Below, one piece after another: positions 24,555-32,066 of a stretch of DNA of 41,473 bases. The notes under the pieces are model-generated. The model was not told the DNA's origin, ran no database searches, and saw only the letters and a list, made by a program, of their open reading frames with translations. The position numbers were made by a program, and so were the translations under genes. Origin of the DNA: Fidelibacterota bacterium MT.SAG.2 (GTDB lineage: Bacteria; Fidelibacterota; SORT01); assembly GCA_004402915.1 (NCBI GenBank), contig SORU01000013.1, positions 1-41,473 on the forward strand, written 5' to 3'. Every line of letters begins with the position of its first letter. Positions within the stretch are counted from its first letter, which is position 1.

Positions 24555-24614
24555 AAAGGAGGTTCGACCATATCTTTCAACCAGTTTGTTAAAGAGGGAC
24601 GTATAAGCGTATGA
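24555..24614 (+). promoter_or_regulatory. Strong ribosome binding site and possible coupled leader frame before the transglycosylase gene
   Basis: AAAGGAGGT (24555-24563) is the strongest ribosome binding site in the region, yet it lies 47 bases from the downstream ATG. At proper spacing from it, ATA (24570) begins a 14-codon frame that ends in TGA at 24612-24614, overlapping the next gene's ATG (24611) as ATGA. No ATG, GTG or TTG start is available in that frame. It may be a leader peptide using a rare ATA start or a decayed small gene that couples translation. Confidence 0.35.
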
Positions 24615-26599
24615 TAATAAAGAAGATTGCACCGGCGCTACTTGTTATTTATAGTTTGGGGTGTTCAACCGCTCCTCAGGAGAGCGCCGGAAAATATGAA
24701 ATTGCCGCTACAACGCTTGAGTTGGATGACTGGGAAGCGTTAAGGGATGCGAAGATCCATTATGCTCAAGCTTTGATATCGGAAGAGATCTCGGATACGT
24801 CTCGAATGCGTGAAGAGTATGAGCTTGCGATATCGGTGCTTGAGGATATTCAACTCACAAGCAAGACCACAGACGCTTTTGAGAAGGAATTCCGGGTCAC
24901 AGCAAATAAAGTGTCAAAAGATTATACACTCTCGTTGCGCAGGCTCACGCTCAAATACGGAGACGCATCGGATATCAGTCTCATGGAGAAGCTTGAACTC
25001 TTTGACGCTATGGATGACAGTTCAAGTTTGGCGATAAAGGTTCTACAGGATTACGCGAATGACCTTGGAATGGATATACCGCTTGAAGTGAATGCTAATG
25101 TTATGAGGATAATTCGATTTTTCCAAACGGATGCCTCAGAATCGTTCGAGTTATGGTTGAAGAGGAAAGGGACTTATCAGGAGATGTTCGAGGCGATCCT
25201 TGAATCGAATGACCTTCCAAAGGAATTAGTCTATTTAGCGATGGTGGAAAGCGGTTTCTCACCGAGAGCGTATTCATGGGCGCATGCGGCGGGGCCGTGG
25301 CAATTTATCTATGGTACAGGCAGGACGTATGGGTTGAGGAGAGACTGGTGGGTGGACGAGCGCAGAGACCCGGAAAAATCTACCCGCGCAGCTGCAAAAT
25401 ATCTTAAAGACCTGTACGCTGAATTCGGAGACTGGTACCTCGCCATGGCTGCATATAACTCAGGCTCTCAGAGAGTAAAAAGAGCAATGAAACGGAATAA
25501 TACAGATAATTATTGGGAGCTTACAACTCTTCCGCGTGAAACAAGGAATTATGTGCCTTCATTCATAGCCGCTACCATTATTGGTGAAAATGCGGCAGCA
25601 TTCGGATTTGACGTGACTCCCGAGTCTCCTCTTTCATACGATGAAGTCAAGATCGGGGGGAGCATAAATCTAAGCGTCCTCTCAAAAGCCGCCGGTGTCA
25701 ATGTCAGCGAGCTCATCAGATTAAATCCGGAACTGAGGCGAAAATCCACACCTCCGACATCAAAAGGGTATAAGCTCCTGATCCCTTATGGAACCGCCGA
25801 TCTTTTCAATAAAAATTTTGCCGAACTTCCTGAGGAGGAGAGAACGGGGACTATTAAGCATAAGGTAAGACGAGGAGAAGCTCTTTCGGCAATTGCCACA
25901 AAATACGGCGTATCTTTGAATCGGATAATCAGCCTGAATTCAATTCGCAACAGGAACTCGATCAGGGCGGGGAGTACACTGCTGATCCCGACTAACGGCA
26001 AAGTTCTGAGCCTTACAAAGTCTAAAAGAGTTGAAAGTCCTTCCGAGACCCCTCCTAACTCTTATGCCATTAAATATAAGGTCAGAAAAGGAGATACACT
26101 CGGTCATATCGCCGAGTATTTCAACACGACCGCTCTCAGGCTGCGAAAATGGAACGGGCTGCGATACGGTAAACCAATTTACGCCGGAGAGGTCATTAAG
26201 GTATATATTCCGAATTATCTGAAGCTGTCACAACCAAAATTTTCCGTGGCCGATCCGAGCCTGTTTCTTATGCGATACAGTGTTCGCAAAGGAGAATCTC
26301 TCAGTTCGCTGGAAAGTAAATTCGATGTTAAAAAAGATGAAATAAAGCTTTGGAACTCGCTAAAGAAAAACGATATTAGTGAAGGAGAAATTCTTGATAT
26401 TTGGACCATGAAAGTGGTAGAAATGGATAATATCGGAGCAGGTCTCACAATGAAGGTGCATACGGTTAAAAGAGGAGATACGATTTGGAATATTGCCCGG
26501 AAGAACGGCGTTACAATAACAGACATGCTTTCGTGGAATCCGTGGGCTGATGACCAACCGATAAAACCGGGTGACAGACTGAAAATTTTCCAAAAATAG
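24611..26599 (+). CDS. mltD: Membrane-bound lytic murein transglycosylase D-like lipoprotein with LysM repeats
   Basis: A 662-residue envelope lipoprotein that cleaves peptidoglycan glycan strands. The signal ends in a lipobox with Cys18 (YSLGC). A helical N-terminal region follows, then the SLT domain (about 195-330) with catalytic Glu213 in MVESGFSP and AAGPWQF and MAAYNSG motifs. After a degenerate LysM-like unit (about 350-395) come four clear LysM domains starting near residues 418, 484, 555 and 616 (KVRRGEALSAIA, KVRKGDTLGHIA, SVRKGESLSSLE, TVKRGDTIWNIA), which bind peptidoglycan. E. coli MltD has 452 residues and fewer LysMs. It is followed after 6 bp by sppA, so they are probably cotranscribed. 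Confidence 0.92.
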   Translation: MIIKKIAPALLVIYSLGCSTAPQESAGKYEIAATTLELDDWEALRDAKIHYAQALISEEISDTSRMREEYELAISVLEDIQLTSKTTDAFEKEFRVTANKVSKDYTLSLRRLTLKYGDASDISLMEKLELFDAMDDSSSLAIKVLQDYANDLGMDIPLEVNANVMRIIRFFQTDASESFELWLKRKGTYQEMFEAILESNDLPKELVYLAMVESGFSPRAYSWAHAAGPWQFIYGTGRTYGLRRDWWVDERRDPEKSTRAAAKYLKDLYAEFGDWYLAMAAYNSGSQRVKRAMKRNNTDNYWELTTLPRETRNYVPSFIAATIIGENAAAFGFDVTPESPLSYDEVKIGGSINLSVLSKAAGVNVSELIRLNPELRRKSTPPTSKGYKLLIPYGTADLFNKNFAELPEEERTGTIKHKVRRGEALSAIATKYGVSLNRIISLNSIRNRNSIRAGSTLLIPTNGKVLSLTKSKRVESPSETPPNSYAIKYKVRKGDTLGHIAEYFNTTALRLRKWNGLRYGKPIYAGEVIKVYIPNYLKLSQPKFSVADPSLFLMRYSVRKGESLSSLESKFDVKKDEIKLWNSLKKNDISEGEILDIWTMKVVEMDNIGAGLTMKVHTVKRGDTIWNIARKNGVTITDMLSWNPWADDQPIKPGDRLKIFQK

Positions 26600-26605
26600 G
26601 ATTTT

Positions 26606-27496
26606 ATGGCTAAACGAAGTAACATATTAACAGCGTCAATAATTGCCTCGGTATTCTTCCTGTTCGTCCTGCTTCTGGTTATTTCGTATAATCTTATGAC
26701 GAACGGCAGACTGAGCATATCAGCGGATGGCCCGAGGATAGCTGTTGTTGAACTGATAGGACCCATCTATGATTCAAAGCCGATTATCCGTCAATTTAAG
26801 AAGTACGCCGATGACGATGACATCGATGCCATTCTATTCAGGATATCAAGTCCCGGGGGCGGAGTCTCCGCTTCGCAGGAAATTTATGAAGAAGTTCGTA
26901 AGATCAGGAACTCGGGGAAGCCGATCTTAGCATCGTTAGGCTCCGTGGCAGCGAGCGGTGGATATTACGTCGCCATTGCAGCCACTAAGATCATGTCTAA
27001 TCCGGCAACCGTGACAGGTTCGATCGGTGTAATAGTCGGGCTTCCAAACTACAGCGGATTGATGAACAAACTCGGATTGAGTTATGTCAATATCACAAGC
27101 GGACCGCATAAAGACAGCGGCTCGCCTTACAGAGAACTGACGCCGGATGATAGAGCTATTTTTCAAAATGTAGTTGATGATCTTTATGACCAGTTCGTGG
27201 AGGCTGTATCAATAGAGAGAAATATTCCGGAAGAGAGAGTTCGAGAAGTTGCAGATGGCAGGTTATACACCGGCTCACAAGCAAAAGAGCTTGGTTTGAT
27301 AGACACTCTCGGCACCTATGAAGATGCTTTGAAATATGTAGTTGAACTTGCGGGTATGTCCGGCAAGCCCACATTGATAAAAGAGAGAAGAAACCCCCCC
27401 TCCATTTTTGATTTGCTGTTCGGGGATATTCAAAACGTACTCAGGTATCTTGAACCCATTGGACTGCCTGAATATAAACTAAGCGTTAAATTTTAG
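26606..27496 (+). CDS. sppA: Signal peptide peptidase SppA (short form)
   Basis: A 296-residue membrane serine protease that digests leftover signal peptides. One N-terminal membrane segment (about 10-31) anchors it. The nucleophile is Ser117 in GSVAASGGYY and the general-base Lys169 lies in GPHKDSGSPYR; the 52-residue spacing equals that of the catalytic Ser/Lys dyad in Bacillus SppA. SSPGGGVSAS and TGSIGV are the other family blocks. It is the single-domain version rather than the tandem E. coli form. The gene lies 6 bp after the transglycosylase gene and 14 bp before the HU gene. Confidence 0.95.
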   Translation: MAKRSNILTASIIASVFFLFVLLLVISYNLMTNGRLSISADGPRIAVVELIGPIYDSKPIIRQFKKYADDDDIDAILFRISSPGGGVSASQEIYEEVRKIRNSGKPILASLGSVAASGGYYVAIAATKIMSNPATVTGSIGVIVGLPNYSGLMNKLGLSYVNITSGPHKDSGSPYRELTPDDRAIFQNVVDDLYDQFVEAVSIERNIPEERVREVADGRLYTGSQAKELGLIDTLGTYEDALKYVVELAGMSGKPTLIKERRNPPSIFDLLFGDIQNVLRYLEPIGLPEYKLSVKF

Positions 27497-27510
27497 CCGG
27501 GAGAAATTAA

Positions 27511-27804
27511 GTGACTAAAGCAGATATCGTAGACATAGTAGCCGAAGCGACGGGATTGACAAAGGTAGAAACCGAAGCTGTTATAGATGGATTTTTAAGT
27601 ACAATAAAAAATTCTTTACAGGAAGGTGAAAGGGTTGAGTTCAGAGGGTTCGGCAGTTTCAGCGTAAAAAAGAGAATGCCGAAAAAGGCAAGAAATCCAG
27701 GAACGGGAGAGGTCGTATACCTTCCGGAACGGTACGTTCCCACATTTAAAGCATCAAAAATATTAAAAGAGCTCGTAACAAAAAGCTTGATCAAAGAAAG
27801 TTAA
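27511..27804 (+). CDS. HU/IHF family DNA-binding protein
   Basis: A 97-residue histone-like protein that bends and compacts DNA. The dimerisation helices (TKADIVDIVAEATGLTK) are followed by the beta-sheet saddle FRGFGSFSVKKR and the DNA-wrapping arm ARNPGTGEVVYLPERYVPTFKAS. The arm has the usual NPxTGE segment with its intercalating proline. The start is GTG at 27511. HU and IHF subunits cannot be told apart here, though a single gene favours HU. Confidence 0.95.
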   Translation: MTKADIVDIVAEATGLTKVETEAVIDGFLSTIKNSLQEGERVEFRGFGSFSVKKRMPKKARNPGTGEVVYLPERYVPTFKASKILKELVTKSLIKES

Positions 27805-27839
27805 ATAACCGATAAAATAAAAGGAGCCGACACTAATTT

Positions 27840-27935
27840 ATGCCATGCGGTAAAAAGAGAAAGAGAAAGAAGATAAATACGCATAAACGGAAAAAACGTT
27901 TGCGTATGAATCGACACAAGAAAAAGATTCGTTAA
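27840..27935 (+). CDS. AURKAIP1/COX24-domain mini protein (ribosome-associated)
   Basis: A 31-residue, extremely basic protein starting MPCGKKRKRKK and containing HKRKKRLR and NRHKKK. This pattern is the AURKAIP1/COX24 domain, the bacterial relative of mitochondrial ribosomal protein mS38, known as a tiny conserved gene in Bacteroidota and related phyla. It probably binds rRNA in the small subunit, judged from the mitochondrial homologue. The ATG at 27840 has AAGGAG at 27821-27826, slightly far but usable. It follows the HU gene by 35 bp and is likely cotranscribed. Confidence 0.85.
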   Translation: MPCGKKRKRKKINTHKRKKRLRMNRHKKKIR

Positions 27936-28023
27936 GAATTAATTATAAGAGATTAGGATAATCAGAGAGACTCTGCATTAAATTTCATGAAACTCTAAAT
28001 TCATCTTAAAAGTAGGAATAAAA

Positions 28024-28890
28024 TTGATTATACGATTATTGGTAATAATTGTTCTTACAATAGTTTTCACTCCGGTCAATTCGACTCAAGGATGGGGATT
28101 CACTGCGCACATGAGGATTAACTCCGATGCGGTAGACACTCTTCCAGCCGGAATGAAGAAGTTTTTCGAAAGCGAACGGAATTTCATTTCAGAGCATGCC
28201 GTAGATCCCGATAGGTGGAAGCGCGATGATAAGAGCGAACTGCCACGTCATTTTATCGATTTGGACATGTACGGGACCTATCCGTTTAAAGAACTGCCGA
28301 GGGATTACGATGAAGCGGTAAAGAAATTCGGCGCTGAAACTGTGAACTCGAGGGGAACACTTCCCTGGCGAATTGCTGAATATACACTTAATCTGGCTGA
28401 GGATATGAAGTCCGGAAAGAGGGAGAAGATTCGCATGACCGCTGCTGCATTAGGTCATTACGTGGGAGATTCTTACAGTCCGCTCCACTCGGTTGAAAAT
28501 TATAATGGTCAATATACGAACAATTACGGCGTTCATAAGCAGTTTGAAAATAGAATGGTGAACGCCTATATGGATTCCTACGAACCTCAACTCAATGAGG
28601 CAGCCTCCATAAAAGAACCGCTCAGACACGCCTTCGATATCGTAATGAGAAGCTACAAGCTCGTCCTTCCGATCTTAGAATCCGAAACAAAGGCAAGAAA
28701 AATATTGACGAGCGGGCAGATTGATTCTCTCAATGATTGGAGAGCCAAAGGGATTCCCGATTATTTGGCGATCCTTTATTCGGATCTGGGTGAAATGGGA
28801 TGGAACCAGATGAATTCAGCATCTTACGATCTCGGCAGATATTGGGTCAGCGCCTGGGAATTAGCCGGTAAGCCTGTTCTTCCTGAATGA
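28024..28890 (+). CDS. Secreted S1/P1 nuclease- or phospholipase C-type zinc hydrolase
   Basis: A 288-residue exported protein of the zinc-dependent phospholipase C/S1-P1 nuclease superfamily, which hydrolyses phosphoesters with three zinc ions. The signal peptide (about 1-23) leaves Trp24 at or near the mature N-terminus; in this family the first Trp itself binds zinc. Further probable ligands are His29 (WGFTAH), the HAVDPDRW segment, HFIDLD, GHYVGDSYSPLH and the HKQFENR His. The start is TTG at 28024 with AGGA upstream. Its stop overlaps xseA as ATGA, an intriguing coupling of a periplasmic hydrolase with an exonuclease gene. Nuclease and phospholipase cannot be told apart from sequence alone. 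Confidence 0.82.
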   Translation: MIIRLLVIIVLTIVFTPVNSTQGWGFTAHMRINSDAVDTLPAGMKKFFESERNFISEHAVDPDRWKRDDKSELPRHFIDLDMYGTYPFKELPRDYDEAVKKFGAETVNSRGTLPWRIAEYTLNLAEDMKSGKREKIRMTAAALGHYVGDSYSPLHSVENYNGQYTNNYGVHKQFENRMVNAYMDSYEPQLNEAASIKEPLRHAFDIVMRSYKLVLPILESETKARKILTSGQIDSLNDWRAKGIPDYLAILYSDLGEMGWNQMNSASYDLGRYWVSAWELAGKPVLPE

Positions 28891-30098
28891 TTAATGAAAA
28901 CAAGATATACTCCGTTTCAGATGCCACAACCTTAATCAAATCCGTTTTAGAAATGAATATTCCTCCAATTTGGGTGGAGGGAGAGCTGTCATCCTGGAAA
29001 AGAGCAACATCCGGGCATTTATACTTTAATCTGAAAGACAGTTCTTCACTGCTGCCGACGGTAATGTGGAAGCAGAGTGCGCTGTCGTTACTCTTCAAGC
29101 CTGAAGACGGGATGAAAGTCCGTGCCTTAGGCAAAATAACGGTTTATGAAAAGTCCGGGAAATACCAGATGATCGCCTCGCAGCTGCAGCCGTTAGGAAT
29201 CGGTGATCTTTATCAGGAATTCGAACGGCTTAAGAAAAGGTTATCCGAAGAAGGATTGTTTGATGAAGATCGCAAGAAGGAAATTCCCCGATACCCCTTT
29301 AGAATCGGCGTGGTGACATCAGCAAAAGGCGCTGTGATAGCGGATATAATAAATGTGTTGAACCGTCGAGCTCCGCATGTGAAAGTGATACTGGAATCGG
29401 CGAGAGTTCAGGGAGAAGGAGCGGCAGAAGAGATTGTTAGCGCGATAGAGAAGTTCAACAGCAGCGGAGAAGTCGATCTGTTGATCGTAGGAAGGGGGGG
29501 CGGCTCAATAGAAGACTTGTGGGCGTTCAATGAAGAGGCGGTTGCGAGAGCAATAGCCGCGTCCGAGCTGCCGATAATAAGCGCGGTTGGACATGAAACG
29601 GATTTTAGTATCTCCGATTTCGTTGCAGATCTCCGGGCGCCTACTCCTTCCGCAGCCGCAGAGTTGGCTGCGCCGAGGTATGACGACCTATTGGAAAATA
29701 TCAGCTCTTTGGAAAGAACCATTTCCGATTTGATAAGCGATCAGCTGAGAGATTTTGAACGGATTCTCGATGAGTACGACACTGAATACGGTTGGGAGCA
29801 ATTTAATAAAATGCTGAAGGAGGAAGAGAAAAAAATATCCTCACTGATTGAAGTTATGAAACTTAATGAAGATCATCTCCTGAATATATTTGAACTTAAA
29901 GCTAACTCAATGCGAAAAATGCTTGATTCATTAAACCCTCTATCCGTATTAGAAAGAGGTTATTCGATAGTCAGTTTGGAACGGAATGATACTATAATCA
30001 GAAATGCCAATCAGATCAGCGAAAATGACGCGATAAAAGTAAAATTGCATGTCGGCAACTTAACGGCAACGGTAAGGGAGGTATCAAATGAGTTCTGA
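28887..30098 (+). CDS. xseA: Exodeoxyribonuclease VII large subunit
   Basis: A 403-residue catalytic subunit of exonuclease VII, which degrades single-stranded DNA from both ends. The N-terminal OB-fold (about 5-100) includes IPPIWVEGELSSWKRATSGH. The catalytic domain follows with IGVVTSAKGAVIADI, VGRGGGSIEDLWAFN, and SAVGHETDFSISDFVADLRA then TPSAAAEL. The C-terminal third is a coiled coil that binds XseB, and the end is LERGYSIV. It overlaps the hydrolase gene by 4 bp and xseB by 11 bp. Confidence 0.97.
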   Translation: MINENKIYSVSDATTLIKSVLEMNIPPIWVEGELSSWKRATSGHLYFNLKDSSSLLPTVMWKQSALSLLFKPEDGMKVRALGKITVYEKSGKYQMIASQLQPLGIGDLYQEFERLKKRLSEEGLFDEDRKKEIPRYPFRIGVVTSAKGAVIADIINVLNRRAPHVKVILESARVQGEGAAEEIVSAIEKFNSSGEVDLLIVGRGGGSIEDLWAFNEEAVARAIAASELPIISAVGHETDFSISDFVADLRAPTPSAAAELAAPRYDDLLENISSLERTISDLISDQLRDFERILDEYDTEYGWEQFNKMLKEEEKKISSLIEVMKLNEDHLLNIFELKANSMRKMLDSLNPLSVLERGYSIVSLERNDTIIRNANQISENDAIKVKLHVGNLTATVREVSNEF

Positions 30099-30294
30099 TA
30101 AAAATAAAAGTGAACTCACCTTCGAAGATGCACTCAAAAGATTGAATGAGATCGTCCACAAACTCGAAAAAGGTGATAAAAAATTGGAAGATTCTATTAA
30201 ACTTTTTGAGGAGGGAGTCAAACTGTCACGGTTTTGTAAAGAGGTTCTGAAAGAGGCGGCTGAAAAGGTTGAAGGACTTAAAAAAGAAGAGTAG
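30088..30294 (+). CDS. xseB: Exodeoxyribonuclease VII small subunit
   Basis: A 68-residue helical hairpin protein that binds the coiled coil of XseA and is required for exonuclease VII activity. TFEDALKRLNEIVHKLEKG is the family signature, followed by LEDSIKLFEEGVKLSRFCKEVL. The ATG at 30088 has AAGGGAGGT just upstream inside xseA, and the 11-bp overlap suits fixed stoichiometry by coupling. Confidence 0.96.
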   Translation: MSSDKNKSELTFEDALKRLNEIVHKLEKGDKKLEDSIKLFEEGVKLSRFCKEVLKEAAEKVEGLKKEE

Positions 30295-30311
30295 TAAAAG
30301 CGGATAAGATA

Positions 30312-31178
30312 TTGAAATACGGCATCATAGCAAATACAAATAAAAAAGAACTTTTTGATATCCTACCGGGTTTGATCTCGTGGCTGGAGAAATATGACAA
30401 CAATGTAGTAGTTGAAAAGGATATTTATGATGCAGCCACCGATCTGTTAAAACATATCGACTACGCTGAAAGAGAAAAGATCCCTTCAAAATGTGATATT
30501 GTTTTAGCGCTTGGAGGTGACGGCACGATACTGAGCGCGGCGAGAGTGGTAGGTAACAGTCGTGTTCCTATCGCGGGAATTAATCTTGGCGGATTGGGGT
30601 TTTTAGCGGAAGTCGCTGTGGAAGAGATATATGACCGGCTTCAGCTTATTCAGGACGGCGACTATCTTGTAGAAGAACGGATGGTTCTGAAGGCTAAAAT
30701 AGAAAATGAACCAGAAGTGAGTTACAGAGCATTGAACGATATCGTTATTGAAAGGGGCAGCTCCACCCGAATGATCAGGATTTCGGTTACCGTGGACGAT
30801 AGATTTTTCAATCGCTACTCCGCTGACGGAATTATAATCGCCACTCCCACAGGGTCAACCGCATATTCTTTATCGGCGGGAGGTCCGATCATCGTACCGC
30901 CGCACGAGGCAATAATTGTAACACCACTCTCTTCCCATAGCCTGTCACAGCGAGCTGTGGTTATTAAACCTGATTCTAAAATAAAAATAAATCTTGAAAA
31001 CGCTTCCGGTAAGATGCTGTTGTCCATTGACGGACAAACGAGCGTGAAGATAAAAAATGGACAAAGTATTTATATAGAACGAGCGGACAACAATATCAGG
31101 CTCATCAAATGGAAGGATAAATCGTATTTTGATACCCTGCGGGCAAAATTTAATTGGGGCGTAGGCGGAAGGTCGTAA
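30312..31178 (+). CDS. nadK: NAD kinase
   Basis: A 288-residue ATP-NAD kinase that makes NADP in the cytoplasm. The diacylglycerol-kinase-like GGDG motif is at 68-71 (LALGGDGTILS), followed by GINLGGLGFLAEV, NDIVIERG and the NAD-binding ATPTGSTAYSLSAGGPI. The start is TTG at 30312, giving the conserved YGIIAN beginning. It lies 17 bp after xseB and 21 bp before the ATPase gene, so the operon probably continues on both sides. Confidence 0.96.
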   Translation: MKYGIIANTNKKELFDILPGLISWLEKYDNNVVVEKDIYDAATDLLKHIDYAEREKIPSKCDIVLALGGDGTILSAARVVGNSRVPIAGINLGGLGFLAEVAVEEIYDRLQLIQDGDYLVEERMVLKAKIENEPEVSYRALNDIVIERGSSTRMIRISVTVDDRFFNRYSADGIIIATPTGSTAYSLSAGGPIIVPPHEAIIVTPLSSHSLSQRAVVIKPDSKIKINLENASGKMLLSIDGQTSVKIKNGQSIYIERADNNIRLIKWKDKSYFDTLRAKFNWGVGGRS

Positions 31179-31199
31179 AGAGCAGAGGGAGCTTACCTT

Positions 31200-31985
31200 A
31201 TGTATCTTGAACACTGGGGACTATTTAAAAAACCGTTTGAAAATACACCCGATCCGGAGATTTTCTACTATTCCGAGGAGCATAAGGAATGTTACGATAG
31301 AATGTCTTATGCCGTGGAAGGAAACAAGGGGGGAGCTCTGCTTACCGGGGAATATGGCTGTGGTAAAACGACTCTACTGCGTATCCTCGCGAATAATTCC
31401 ATGACGGAAGACAGAGAGGTGGTGGTAGTGAACAATCCGCAGCTGGAATCTGATGAGCTTTTAAGAGAAATTCTTTATCAACTCGGAGAAGAGAGTGAAG
31501 AACGATCCCGGGCAAAGTTATCGAGGCGGATAGAAGAAGTACTGTTCGGAAAATTTCAGGCAGGGAAAGAAGTTTTAATCCTAATTGACGAAGCTCAGTT
31601 GATAAAAGGTGAGAATGTATTTGAAGAACTTCGTCTGCTTCTCAATCATCAATTAAACGACAAGTTTCTTGTTACCATTCTCTTGGTCGGTCAGCCTGAA
31701 CTAAGAGAAAAGATAAGTTCAATGCCGCAATTCGATCAACGGCTCGGTATAAAATACCATTTGCACTCCTTCAATTTGGAAGATACAAAAAACTATATCC
31801 GATACAGGCTTGAATCAGCAGGCGGGAAACCTGACATTGTCAATGAAGACGCCATTACAACTATATTCAACGCATCATTCGGAGTTCCCCGTAGAATCAA
31901 TAATATATGTGACTTGGCTCTGATGACCGGAGCGCGTAGAAAATTAAAAACAGTTGATTCTGCACTGATAAACATGGTAATATAG
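31200..31985 (+). CDS. ExeA/MshM-type AAA+ ATPase
   Basis: A 261-residue ATPase of the AAA_22 group related to GspA/ExeA, MshM and some transposition ATPases. The start MYLEHWGLFKKPFENTPDP is a family hallmark. Walker A is GEYGCGKT (50-57), Walker B is VLILIDEAQ (about 124-132), and VGQPELREK and RRINNICD provide sensor-like motifs. It lacks the membrane segment and peptidoglycan-binding domain of full ExeA. The ATG at 31200 has AGGGAG upstream. Known relatives help assemble type II secretion or type IV pilus machines, but no such genes are in view. The downstream two-component genes suggest a signalling or surface-machine role. Confidence 0.88.
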   Translation: MYLEHWGLFKKPFENTPDPEIFYYSEEHKECYDRMSYAVEGNKGGALLTGEYGCGKTTLLRILANNSMTEDREVVVVNNPQLESDELLREILYQLGEESEERSRAKLSRRIEEVLFGKFQAGKEVLILIDEAQLIKGENVFEELRLLLNHQLNDKFLVTILLVGQPELREKISSMPQFDQRLGIKYHLHSFNLEDTKNYIRYRLESAGGKPDIVNEDAITTIFNASFGVPRRINNICDLALMTGARRKLKTVDSALINMVI

Positions 31986-32066
31986 GCTCGATAAATCAGA
32001 TTGAAACAGGGAGAACAAATTTACTGATTTGAGAATTATCGGAAACAAAAAGAGAGAATCGAAAGA

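Noticed and set aside
26215-26766. 183-codon minus-strand open frame across the transglycosylase/sppA junction
   Set aside because: Both plus-strand genes are certain from their motifs; the antisense frame shows no family features.
31200-31985. AAA ATPase as part of a Tn7-like or other transposition module
   Set aside because: Although the ATPase family overlaps with transposition ATPases, there is no transposase, TniQ or end repeats, and the gene sits in a housekeeping operon after nadK.
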